The notes: generated from the sequence alone by a model not told the origin. Positions 1-6,376 are shown, counted from the stretch's first letter. The stretch is 9,900 bases of DNA from Archaeoglobaceae archaeon (GCA_015523685.1 WAJW01000151.1:1-9900); one strand, 5' to 3'. Numbers and translations are program-made.

Positions 1-1
1 A

Positions 2-118
2 CCATCTCTCGTTCTCCAGGTTATAAAAATGAGAAGAATGAAACACTCCAGAAAACCCGTTCCTTATATTATAACGGACAGGGGAATTGCTGTTCTTGAA
101 GGATCAGAAATTTTTTAG
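2..118 (+). CDS. 3' end of a possible winged-helix transcriptional regulator (partial, enters from left edge)
   Basis: A reading frame is open from the left edge for 38 codons and ends at TAG 116-118. Its last part reads PYIITDRGIAVLEGSEIF, preceded by a basic stretch (KMRRMKHSRK). The pattern aromatic-x-I-T-[DE]-[RK]-G-x-x-[VL]-L-[ED] is how the wing and final helix of many archaeal winged-helix DNA-binding proteins read, as in PadR-like, MarR-like and ArsR-like proteins. The basic residues before it fit the wing. The helix-turn-helix itself would lie left of the window. An internal ATG at 29 has no good ribosome binding site, so I treat this as the tail of a longer gene. If real, it is a candidate regulator of the Liv operon starting about 190 bases downstream. 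The call rests on a short fragment, and a chance open frame is possible. Confidence 0.5.
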   Translation, partial: PSLVLQVIKMRRMKHSRKPVPYIITDRGIAVLEGSEIF

Positions 119-171
119 GTTCTCCATCTGTCGATCCGTCTTTTATCCCACGAATTAAATTTTTTCCAGTT

Positions 172-188
172 AAATTTTGTTAAAATTT
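172..188. repeat. perfect 7-bp inverted repeat upstream of livK (possible operator)
   Basis: AAATTTT-GTT-AAAATTT has perfect 7-bp arms around a 3-bp spacer. Its right end touches the TTTAAATA box at 188-195. The nonamer TTAAATTTT occurs twice as a direct repeat, at 155-163 and 170-178, with a 15-bp period. Dimeric winged-helix regulators bind sites of this size, but the region is very AT-rich and such repeats can arise by chance. Confidence 0.35.
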
Positions 189-195
189 TTAAATA
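188..195 (+). promoter_or_regulatory. upstream TATA-box candidate for the Liv operon
   Basis: TTTAAATA matches the archaeal TATA consensus TTTAWATA exactly, and an A-rich stretch precedes it as a weak BRE. Transcription would start near 215-220 and give a leader of about 90 bases before livK. It competes with the closer candidate at 246-261. The sequence cannot decide between them, and both may be used. Confidence 0.35.
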
Positions 196-221
196 CGGCG
201 GGTGAAAATTGAAAGAATCGA

Positions 222-236
222 TTTAACATCGTTAAA
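222..236. repeat. perfect 6-bp inverted repeat upstream of livK (possible operator)
   Basis: TTTAAC-ATC-GTTAAA has perfect 6-bp arms around a 3-bp spacer, the same spacer length as the palindrome at 172-188. Their centres are about 49 bp apart. It lies just upstream of the BRE/TATA candidate at 246-261, and near the start of transcription predicted from the TATA at 188-195. Either position would suit a DNA-binding regulator. Confidence 0.35.
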
Positions 237-245
237 AAAATAAAA

Positions 246-261
246 GAAAAGACTTAAATAA
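246..261 (+). promoter_or_regulatory. proximal BRE/TATA promoter candidate for the Liv operon
   Basis: A purine-rich BRE-like GAAAAGA (246-252) directly precedes TTAAATAA (254-261). Transcription would be expected near 280-285, giving a short leader that still contains the GGAG at 295-298. This spacing favours translation from ATG 308 over ATG 299. Confidence 0.45.
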
Positions 262-294
262 TTTCCATTAAACTATATTTGAAAGTGAGATTCT

Positions 295-298
295 GGAG
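295..298 (+). promoter_or_regulatory. Shine-Dalgarno GGAG that decides the livK start
   Basis: GGAG at 295-298 sits 9 bases before ATG 308 but directly abuts ATG 299, where it could not work. A weaker GTGA at 285-288 would be the only site for ATG 299. The start at 308 also gives a normal lipoprotein signal beginning MKGK. Confidence 0.5.
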
Positions 299-307
299 AT
301 GATCTGC

Positions 308-1666
308 ATGAAAGGGAAGATACTTCTGCTGGTTGTTATTGCGGTGGTTCTCGGACTTGCTATCGCCGGATGTGCAGAAAAGAAACCATCTGAAACTCCA
401 ACACCCACTCCCGCAAAAAAGGAAACTCCGGTCTCAACTCCGACTCCCGCCCCAACCCAGCCACAGGTTGAAAAGGTAGTGGTTGGAGGCACACTGAGTC
501 TTTCTGGAAAATTTGCAAATGAGGGCAAACTGTCTCTGTGGGGTATTCAGGCAGCACTCAAATGGATAAATGACGTGCATGGCGGTGTGAATGTAGGTGG
601 AAAGAAGGTTAAGCTGGAGTTCAAGTACTACGATGATGAATCAAAGAAGGAGACGGTTCAGAGCTTCTATGAGAGGCTTGTTACGGTTGACAAGGCGGAT
701 GTTCTGCTCGCTCCGTACAGTTCGGGATTGACACTCGCAGCTGCACCCATCGCAGAAAAATACGGGAAGCTGTACGTGAGCCATGGAGGTGCAAGTGACA
801 GGATCTTTGAGCAGGGATATGAGTATGTTGTTCAGGTTCTGAGTCCTGCAAGCAAGTATCAGAGCGGTGCCCTCGATCTCATAAAATCCATAGACCCATC
901 TGCGAAGAGAGTCGCGCTGATATACGAAGATAACGAATTTGCAAAGTCTGTGTTCAGAGGTGCAAAGGAGCATGCGGAGGAGCTCGGATTTGAAGTTGTA
1001 TTCGATAAGACCTATCCCAAGAATCCGACAGATCTAACACCACTCCTTTCCGAGATGAAAGCGGCGAATCCGGACATAGTGCTTGGGGGAGGCCATTTTG
1101 CAGATGGTCAGCTACTCGTAACTCAGATGGCCGATCTGAAGGTGAATGCAAAGTTCATATCAATAATAGTCGCTCCCGCATTGCCCAAGTTCTATGAGGC
1201 ACTCGGAACAAGGGCTGAGGGTATCGCGGGCCCCGGTCAGTGGGAGATAGGAGTGAAGTACAGTCCGGAGGCTGCAAAACAGGCTGGCCTTGAATATTAC
1301 GGACCAACACAGGAAGAATTCCTCAAGTACTTCCATGAGGTTGCAGGAGAGGATGTGCAGCCAGATTATCATGCAGCGGAAGCTGCAGGAGCCATACTGG
1401 CGATTGCAAAGGCAATTGATACAGCGGGAACAACAGATTCCAAAGCCCTCAGAGATACCTTCAGCAAGCTGGAGTTCATGACATTCTTCGGAAACTTCAA
1501 GATCGATCCACAGACCGGAAAGCAGGTAGGACATGAGATGGTTCTGTTCCAGTGGCAGGGTGGAAAGAAGGTGATCATCTGGCCACCTGAAGCAGCAACT
1601 GGTGAACCTTACTACCCGATACCAACCTGGGAGGAGAAGGAGCAGGGTAAACTTGCCACAAAGTAA
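308..1666 (+). CDS. livK: ABC transporter substrate-binding lipoprotein, branched-chain amino acid/amide (LivK-like) type
   Basis: This 452-residue protein is the extracellular solute-binding part of the importer encoded downstream. It starts with MKGK, a hydrophobic helix and a lipobox AIAGC, with the lipidation Cys at residue 22. A Thr/Pro-rich linker of about 33 residues (TPTPTP, then STPTPAPTQP) follows, typical of archaeal surface-tethered binding proteins. From about residue 57 the fold is a type I periplasmic binding protein (Peripla_BP_6 family): GGTLSLSGKFANEG, VKLEFKYYDDES, DVLLAPYSSGLT and RVALIYEDNEFAKS are recognisable blocks. The C-terminus (GEPYYPIPTWEEKEQGK) resembles archaeal LivK paralogues. 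It is longer than enterobacterial LivK (about 369 residues, from memory), partly because of the linker. The ligand could be a branched-chain amino acid, an amide or an organic acid; the sequence does not tell. An in-frame ATG at 299 would add three residues. It is the first gene of the Liv operon. Confidence 0.9.
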   Translation: MKGKILLLVVIAVVLGLAIAGCAEKKPSETPTPTPAKKETPVSTPTPAPTQPQVEKVVVGGTLSLSGKFANEGKLSLWGIQAALKWINDVHGGVNVGGKKVKLEFKYYDDESKKETVQSFYERLVTVDKADVLLAPYSSGLTLAAAPIAEKYGKLYVSHGGASDRIFEQGYEYVVQVLSPASKYQSGALDLIKSIDPSAKRVALIYEDNEFAKSVFRGAKEHAEELGFEVVFDKTYPKNPTDLTPLLSEMKAANPDIVLGGGHFADGQLLVTQMADLKVNAKFISIIVAPALPKFYEALGTRAEGIAGPGQWEIGVKYSPEAAKQAGLEYYGPTQEEFLKYFHEVAGEDVQPDYHAAEAAGAILAIAKAIDTAGTTDSKALRDTFSKLEFMTFFGNFKIDPQTGKQVGHEMVLFQWQGGKKVIIWPPEAATGEPYYPIPTWEEKEQGKLATK

Positions 1667-1670
1667 ACCA

Positions 1671-1688
1671 TTTATTTCTCTTTTTTTT
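1671..1688 (+). terminator. U-rich tract between livK and livH (possible partial terminator)
   Basis: TTTATTTCTCTTTTTTTT directly follows the livK stop, ends in eight T residues and abuts the livH ribosome binding site (GAGGTGA, 1689-1695). Archaeal RNA polymerase terminates at T tracts without needing a hairpin, and aCPSF1/FttA cleaves U-rich RNA. Partial termination here would make more binding protein than permease. This is inferred from sequence alone. Confidence 0.4.
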
Positions 1689-1699
1689 GAGGTGAAACA

Positions 1700-2596
1700 A
1701 TGCCCTTTCTCGAACAGCTCGCCGGTAATCTGATTTATGGAGCCATTCTCGGGGCAGTCTACGGCCTTGCCACCATGGGTTTGAGCCAGATATTCGGCGT
1801 TCTTAAGATTGTCAATGTTGGTCATGGCGCCTTTATAATGCTCGGAGCCTTCACAGCATACTGGATGTTTACCCTCTACTCAATAAATCCCATGCTCTCA
1901 ATACCGATTGCCCTTGTTATCGGCCTCTCGATGGGACTGGCTGTATTTTATACAGTCATCAGGAGACTTATAGGAGCCCCTGAGCTATCGTCCCTTCTTG
2001 CAACCTTTGGAATAGGCATATTTCTTGAGGAACTTGCAAAATTTTTCTGGGGACCGGATCATAGGGGCTATACCTGGAATATAGGAAGCGTGAACCTCAG
2101 CATTACTCTTATTCCATATTCAAAACTTCTTGCCTTTGGCATGAGCATCATAATTGCTCTCATACTCTATTCCATATTCCAGAAAACGAGAATCGGAACA
2201 GCCATAAGGGCTGTTGTTGAGGATAGAGAGGGTGCCATGGTCTGTGGAGTTAATGTAACGAGAATCTATGCTCTGAGTTTTGCGATAGGTATAGGCCTCA
2301 CCGTTATGAGTGGAGTGCTTGTGACACTCTTCGTTCCTGTTGGGATAAACCCTTACATGGGTGGAGAGTACACTCTCAAAGCTTTCGTCATTGCGGTTCT
2401 CGGGGGTCTGTCATCTCCATGGGGTGCTTTTGTCGGTGGGTTCATTTTTGGATTGCTGGAGAACGGTTCTTACACAATACTGAGTCTATTTCCGAACGTT
2501 GAGCCCTTCAGTCTCACAAGATTTGTGGCATTTTCTGTTTTACTGATAATCCTCCTGGTCAAGCCAACAGGACTCATGGGGGGTGAAGGGGAATGA
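1700..2596 (+). CDS. livH: ABC transporter permease, LivH type
   Basis: A 298-residue inner-membrane permease of the branched-chain amino acid/amide uptake family (BPD_transp_2). Residues 27-51 (GLSQIFGVLKIVNVGHGAF, then IMLGAF) are the conserved N-terminal LivH block. Residues 166-205 contain the cytoplasmic coupling loop (AIRAVVEDREGAMVCGV) that contacts an ATPase, followed by a hydrophobic segment. Residues 230-251 (VIAVLGGLSSPWGAFVGGF) form the other hallmark. About eight hydrophobic segments can be picked out by eye. The ribosome binding site GAGGTGA (1689-1695) is 4 bases before ATG 1700. The gene overlaps livM by 4 bases (ATGA), so the two permeases are translationally coupled, as expected for a heterodimeric channel. 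Confidence 0.93.
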   Translation: MPFLEQLAGNLIYGAILGAVYGLATMGLSQIFGVLKIVNVGHGAFIMLGAFTAYWMFTLYSINPMLSIPIALVIGLSMGLAVFYTVIRRLIGAPELSSLLATFGIGIFLEELAKFFWGPDHRGYTWNIGSVNLSITLIPYSKLLAFGMSIIIALILYSIFQKTRIGTAIRAVVEDREGAMVCGVNVTRIYALSFAIGIGLTVMSGVLVTLFVPVGINPYMGGEYTLKAFVIAVLGGLSSPWGAFVGGFIFGLLENGSYTILSLFPNVEPFSLTRFVAFSVLLIILLVKPTGLMGGEGE

Positions 2597-3576
2597 GGAG
2601 ATACGTGAGACCGATGATCCCTGTGATAATTCTCTATCTCACCCTCCTTCTTGTCGGGTTATCGTCCGAAAGCAGATGGCAACCCGTGGCATTTATCATG
2701 TTCTATATAGCCCTCGGTCAGGCCCTCAACATGTTTCTTGGAATGACCGGTTATGTTGATTTCGGTTACGTGGCCTTTCTTGCTCTCGGCTCTTACGGTA
2801 TGGCCCTTGCATTTTCCAGCTTCAGTTCTCTCGGTCTGTGGGTGATACTTCTCGGGTTTGTGCTTGCCATCATCATGTCATCCCTTCTGTCCCTTGCGGT
2901 CGGAGCCATAGCTCTGAGATTGAGGGGTGCATATTTTGCAATAGCAACAATAGGAGTTAATGAGGGTTTCAGATATCTTGTTGAGGGTGTCAGACTGTGG
3001 GGAGGTTCAGAAGGGATAATAATATCCTCAACAATGAAGGATATATTTGGTTCCGATCTATCAAATTACATTTCCACATTTGTCGCTGATATCATGGTAT
3101 TCGTTATAGGTTTCATTGCCGCGTTTCTCACCGTATACATAATAAACAGCAGGATTGGATATGCACTCATGGCTGTCAGAGAGGATGAGGATGCGGCAAG
3201 GGTGATGGGCGTCTTCGCAACCAAATACAAAATAATGGCCTTCGCCATGAGCGCAATTTTTGCAGGATTGATAGGGGCATCAGCCTGGACTCTAAAGCTG
3301 ACGTATGTGTTTCCGGAGGACGTTTTCAACATAACGTATACTGTTGAGGCCATTGCCATCGTGATGCTCGGAGGTGCCGGAACACTGACGGGGCCGATAA
3401 TGGGTGGGTTGATCTACGGTTTTCTGAGGTATTACCTTTCAACCGTTCTTCCGGGATTTCAACTGCTCGTTGTTGCCCCTCTGCTCGTGCTCATCGTTAC
3501 AATCTTTCCCGAGGGTGTGATGGGCTATGTTAAGAGAAAGGTCAGGAACACCCGGTTTGAGAAGTACATAATATGA
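2593..3576 (+). CDS. livM: ABC transporter permease, LivM type
   Basis: A 327-residue permease that pairs with LivH to form the membrane channel. Residues 38-68 (YIALGQALNMFLGMTGYVDF, then GYVAFLALGSY) match the LivM N-terminal block. Residues 108-124 (ALRLRGAYFAIATIGVN) are the most diagnostic LivM motif. Residues 187-206 (RIGYALMAVREDEDAARVMG) are the coupling loop for the ATPase. Residues 252-275 (EAIAIVMLGGAGTLTGPIMG) are the C-terminal hallmark. Its ATG overlaps the livH stop, with GGGTGA at 2581-2586 as ribosome binding site. The tail after the last helix is short and basic (KRKVRNTRFEKYII), consistent with a cytoplasmic end. Confidence 0.93.
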   Translation: MRRYVRPMIPVIILYLTLLLVGLSSESRWQPVAFIMFYIALGQALNMFLGMTGYVDFGYVAFLALGSYGMALAFSSFSSLGLWVILLGFVLAIIMSSLLSLAVGAIALRLRGAYFAIATIGVNEGFRYLVEGVRLWGGSEGIIISSTMKDIFGSDLSNYISTFVADIMVFVIGFIAAFLTVYIINSRIGYALMAVREDEDAARVMGVFATKYKIMAFAMSAIFAGLIGASAWTLKLTYVFPEDVFNITYTVEAIAIVMLGGAGTLTGPIMGGLIYGFLRYYLSTVLPGFQLLVVAPLLVLIVTIFPEGVMGYVKRKVRNTRFEKYII

Positions 3577-3585
3577 GGTGAAACC

Positions 3586-4332
3586 ATGCCACTGCTCGAA
3601 TTGGATGGCGTTTCAAAAAGATTTGGCGGTCTGATTGCCGTCAATGATGTCTCCCTCAAGATAGAAAAGGGGGAGTCCTTCGGGATAGTTGGGCCAAATG
3701 GAAGCGGGAAAACGACCCTGTTCAATCTGATCAGCGGTATATACAGACCTGATTCTGGAAGAATTTTCTTCGATGGACAGGAAATAACGGAATTACCACC
3801 TTACAGACGGGCTCAGCTTGGAATTGGAAGATCCTTCCAGATTCCCAGGCCATTTAAAGGCGCAACTGTAAGGGAAAATGTTGCGGTTGGAGCCCTCTTC
3901 GGTACGCTCAGCGGGAAAATTGATGTTGATTCGGCCCTTGAAATTGCAGATCATTATATCGAGGTGGTGGGATTACATGAGAAGAGAAATGATGAGGCGG
4001 AAAGGCTCACTGCGGTGGAGAAAAAACTCCTCGAACTGGCAAGGGCTCTTGCCATGAAACCAAAACTACTCCTTCTCGATGAGGTTGTTGCGGGTATGAA
4101 TCCCAAGGATGTGGACAGAGTGGTGGATCTGATCAAGAGGGTCAAAGAGGAGGAAGAAATAGCTGTTGTTGCAATGGTAGAGCATGTAATACCAGCAGTT
4201 ATGAAATTTGCGGAGAGGATAATGGTTATGCACGAGGGTAGAAAGATGGTTGAAGGTCCGACTCTTGAAGTTCTCATGATGGATGAGGTTGCAATGGTCT
4301 ATTTTGGAGAATCAAAATTGCCGGGGGAGTGA
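3586..4332 (+). CDS. livG: ABC transporter ATP-binding protein, LivG type, with noncanonical signature motif
   Basis: A 248-residue cytoplasmic ATPase of the importer. Walker A is GPNGSGKTT at residues 36-44, the Q-loop Gln is 85 in SFQIPRPF, Walker B is LLLLDE at 161-166 and the switch His is 200 in MVEHV. The LSGGQ signature is replaced by RLTAVEKK (about 140-147), and the residue after Walker B Glu is Val (DEVVAGMNP) instead of the usual Pro. A similar LTxAEKK/DEVMAG variant occurs in a known LivG subgroup, so this is probably functional, working with the canonical signature of LivF. The ribosome binding site GAGGTGA (3575-3581) overlaps the livM stop TGA, suggesting coupled translation. 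The LivG assignment over LivF rests on the Q-loop sequence and gene order. Confidence 0.92.
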   Translation: MPLLELDGVSKRFGGLIAVNDVSLKIEKGESFGIVGPNGSGKTTLFNLISGIYRPDSGRIFFDGQEITELPPYRRAQLGIGRSFQIPRPFKGATVRENVAVGALFGTLSGKIDVDSALEIADHYIEVVGLHEKRNDEAERLTAVEKKLLELARALAMKPKLLLLDEVVAGMNPKDVDRVVDLIKRVKEEEEIAVVAMVEHVIPAVMKFAERIMVMHEGRKMVEGPTLEVLMMDEVAMVYFGESKLPGE

Positions 4333-4333
4333 T
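4323..4333 (+). promoter_or_regulatory. Shine-Dalgarno that decides the livF start
   Basis: GGGGGAGTGAT spans the livG stop (TGA 4330-4332) and lies directly before ATG 4334. It is a near-complete match to AGGAGGTGAT. An in-frame ATG at 4283 would add 17 residues lying over the livG C-terminus, with no matching ribosome binding site and no homology to LivF N-termini, so 4334 is preferred. Confidence 0.6.
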
Positions 4334-5041
4334 ATGCTAAAGGTTGAGAAGCTGGAAACGGGATACAGCTCCATGCAGGTTCTGTGGGGAATAGATATTC
4401 AGGTGGAGAAAAAATCCATAACAACTATAATGGGCCCGAATGGAGCAGGTAAAACCACTACTCTAAGAGCGATAATGGGTATGCTGAAACCATGGAGTGG
4501 TAAAATAATGTATGATGGTAAGGATGTGACCGATCTGCCTCCTCATTCCAAGGTGGACATGGGCATGACCATGGTTCTGGAAGGCAGACATCTGTTCGGA
4601 AACATGAGTGTGAGAGAGAATCTGATGATGGGGGCTTATTCTGAAAAGGCAAAGGAAAAAATGGAAGATTCACTCGAGATCGTGTACTCTCTCTTCCCCA
4701 TATTGAAGGAGAGGGAGGAGCAGAAAGCAGGAACCCTGAGCGGTGGACAACAGCAGATGCTTGCAATCGCAAGGGCTCTCATGGCAAGACCGGAGTTTAT
4801 CATGCTTGATGAACCAAGCCAGGGACTCGCACCAATAGTGGTGGATCAGGTAATGGATACCCTGAAAAAACTCCGTGAGGAGCTCGGAATTACAATTCTT
4901 CTGGTTGAACAGAACGTTATGGCATCCCTCAAGGCAGGAGATTATACCTATATAATTGAGAATGGAAGGGTTGTGAGTCACGGAGAGCCATCCCGGCTCA
5001 TCGATCTTAAAGAGGTGAGAAAGGCATATCTCGGTATATGA
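4334..5041 (+). CDS. livF: ABC transporter ATP-binding protein, LivF type
   Basis: A 235-residue cytoplasmic ATPase, the partner of LivG. From ATG 4334 the protein begins MLKVEKLETGYSSMQVLWGI, the normal LivF N-terminus. Walker A is GPNGAGKTT at residues 34-42. The Q-loop region reads VLEGRHLFGNMSVREN (80-95), matching the LivF VPEGRxLF block except that Pro is Leu. The canonical signature LSGGQQQ is at 134-140 and Walker B with D-loop is FIMLDEPSQGLAP (154-166). The switch position lies in ILLVEQNV, with Gln instead of His, which is normal for LivF. The stop TGA (5039-5041) overlaps the ribosome binding site of the cupin gene. The length is typical of the family. Confidence 0.93.
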   Translation: MLKVEKLETGYSSMQVLWGIDIQVEKKSITTIMGPNGAGKTTTLRAIMGMLKPWSGKIMYDGKDVTDLPPHSKVDMGMTMVLEGRHLFGNMSVRENLMMGAYSEKAKEKMEDSLEIVYSLFPILKEREEQKAGTLSGGQQQMLAIARALMARPEFIMLDEPSQGLAPIVVDQVMDTLKKLREELGITILLVEQNVMASLKAGDYTYIIENGRVVSHGEPSRLIDLKEVRKAYLGI

Positions 5042-5050
5042 GGTGATTAA

Positions 5051-5398
5051 ATGCCTGTCAGACATATATCCGAAATAAAATCTGAAAAGATGAATGTTTC
5101 CGGTGCTGAAAATGTTGAACTTCAGTGGCTTGTGGACAGTTCAATGGGTGCAGAGAATTTTGCAATGAGAAGGTTTGTAATAAGACCGGGAGGACACACC
5201 CCGTTACACTCTCATCCCTGGGAGCACGAGAACTATGTGCTTGAGGGTGAGGGAGTGGTAAGAATTGGCAGTGAAGAATATGAACTGGAGAGGGATATGG
5301 TTGTGTTCATACCTCCGGGGACAGAGCATCAGTTCAGAAATCCCGGGAACAGGGACTTCATACTGTTATGCATAATTCCCATCGTGGAGCCTGAGTGA
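5051..5398 (+). CDS. small single-domain cupin, function unknown, co-transcribed with the Liv importer
   Basis: A 115-residue protein with one cupin beta-barrel (Cupin_2 type). Motif 1 is GGHTPLHSHPWEHENYVLEG starting at residue 47, with metal ligands expected to be His53, His55 and Glu60 (His59 is adjacent). Motif 2 is RDMVVFIPPGTEHQFRN (81-97), supplying His93. The full His-His-Glu-His set is present, so it probably binds a divalent metal. There is no signal peptide, so it is cytoplasmic. The ribosome binding site GAGGTGAT (5040-5047) begins within the livF stop codon, so the gene is very likely the last of the Liv operon. Single-domain cupins include isomerases, dioxygenases, sugar epimerases and ligand sensors. 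It may process the imported solute, but no specific activity can be assigned. Confidence 0.88.
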   Translation: MPVRHISEIKSEKMNVSGAENVELQWLVDSSMGAENFAMRRFVIRPGGHTPLHSHPWEHENYVLEGEGVVRIGSEEYELERDMVVFIPPGTEHQFRNPGNRDFILLCIIPIVEPE

Positions 5399-5404
5399 AA
5401 CATA

Positions 5405-5425
5405 TCCCGGAGTTGATGCCCGGGA
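5405..5425 (+). terminator. hairpin after the cupin gene (weak terminator candidate)
   Basis: TCCCGG (5405-5410) and CCGGGA (5420-5425) form a perfect GC-rich 6-bp stem with a 9-base loop, 7 bases after the cupin stop. No oligo-T follows, so it is not a classical intrinsic terminator. It could stabilise the 3' end of the Liv transcript or separate it from the malate dehydrogenase gene. Confidence 0.3.
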
Positions 5426-5435
5426 GGATAATTAT

Positions 5436-5449
5436 CGAAATCATTAAAT
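5436..5449 (+). promoter_or_regulatory. weak TATA-like element before mdh
   Basis: CGAAATCATTAAAT combines a short purine-rich stretch and an AT-rich core about 40 bases before the mdh ATG. It is a poor match to the archaeal consensus. If functional it would give a short leader carrying the strong GGAGGG ribosome binding site at 5471-5476. The 84-base gap to the cupin gene also allows readthrough from the Liv operon. Confidence 0.25.
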
Positions 5450-5482
5450 TCTACCCCAATTCTTCATACAGGAGGGATAAAA

Positions 5483-6376
5483 ATGACCAAAATTGGATTT
5501 GTCGGAGCAGGTAGAATCGGTTCCACCTCTGCCTTCGCGTGCATGCACATGCTTGATATGGACGAACTCGTTCTTGTTGATATAGTAAGGGAGCTTGCCG
5601 AGGGAGAGGCAATGGATCTCAGTGCATCAGGTATTGCCATTGAAAAGGAGATAAGAGTTTATGGAGGAGATGATTACTCTCTTCTAAAGAACAGCGATGT
5701 TGTTGCGGTATCTGCTGGAATTGCAAGAAAGCCGGGGATGACAAGGCTTGATCTGACGAGAACTAACGTCGGTATAATAAAGGATGTCGTTAAAAATATA
5801 GTTGAACATGCGCCCAACGCTCTCATTCTCATGATAACCAATCCCCTCGATATTATGACCTATGTGGCTTACAGAGAAAGTGGCAAGAGAAGGGGGGAGG
5901 TTTTTGGTATGGGTTCCATCCATGACAGTGTCAGGCTGAAGGAGCAGTTGATTCTTGCAGGGGCAAAAAATGTCAGGGCATACGTGCTTGGAGAGCACGG
6001 GGATAGTATGGTTGTGGTGAGAAGCCTGACAGAGTTTGAAGGGCTTGATGATGTGAACTGGGAGGAGATAGAGAGGAATACACGGGATAGAGGTATGGAG
6101 ATAATAAAGAGGAAAGGTGCAACTTTTTATGCACCCGGAAACTGTGTTGCAAAGATGGTAAGGGCTGTCATACACGATACAAATGAAGAGATGCCTGTCA
6201 GTGTAACCCTGGATGGGGAATACGGAATTGAAGATGTGGCCCTTGGCGTTCCCGCAATTCTCGGGAAAGACGGAGTTGAGGAGATTGTGGAGTATCCCCT
6301 GAGTGAGGATGAATTATCAGGCCTCAGAAGGTCTGCAGAGATATTGAGAGAAAGGCTCACCGAGATCGGATACTGA
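5483..6376 (+). CDS. mdh: NAD-dependent malate dehydrogenase (LDH-like family)
   Basis: A 297-residue cytoplasmic enzyme interconverting malate and oxaloacetate with NAD(H). The Rossmann motif GAGRIG is at residues 8-13, and Asp33 in LVLVDIV is the usual NAD-specificity residue. The substrate loop IARKPGMTR supplies Arg82 and Arg88, and Arg82 with the adjacent residues distinguishes malate from lactate dehydrogenases. ITNPLD (118-123), Asp148 and Arg151 in HDSVR, and catalytic His172 in GEHGDS complete the active site. The C-terminal LDGEYGIEDVALGVPAILG is also typical. The length fits the short LDH-like archaeal MDHs (about 294 residues in Archaeoglobus, from memory). The residue before catalytic Asp148 is His, where the family usually has Leu (LDSxR). 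The ribosome binding site GGAGGG (5471-5476) is strong. The link to the upstream Liv operon is uncertain. Confidence 0.95.
   Translation: MTKIGFVGAGRIGSTSAFACMHMLDMDELVLVDIVRELAEGEAMDLSASGIAIEKEIRVYGGDDYSLLKNSDVVAVSAGIARKPGMTRLDLTRTNVGIIKDVVKNIVEHAPNALILMITNPLDIMTYVAYRESGKRRGEVFGMGSIHDSVRLKEQLILAGAKNVRAYVLGEHGDSMVVVRSLTEFEGLDDVNWEEIERNTRDRGMEIIKRKGATFYAPGNCVAKMVRAVIHDTNEEMPVSVTLDGEYGIEDVALGVPAILGKDGVEEIVEYPLSEDELSGLRRSAEILRERLTEIGY

Noticed and set aside
1160..1825. Long minus-strand open frame (221 codons) antisense to livK and into livH
   Set aside because: It is opposite a well-supported gene. Its product is Cys/Leu/Ser-rich with no recognisable motif and it has no convincing ribosome binding site, so it is most likely a codon-usage shadow.
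4283..4333. Upstream start for LivF adding 17 residues
   Set aside because: The extension lies over the livG C-terminus, has no family resemblance and lacks a ribosome binding site, whereas ATG 4334 has an excellent one.
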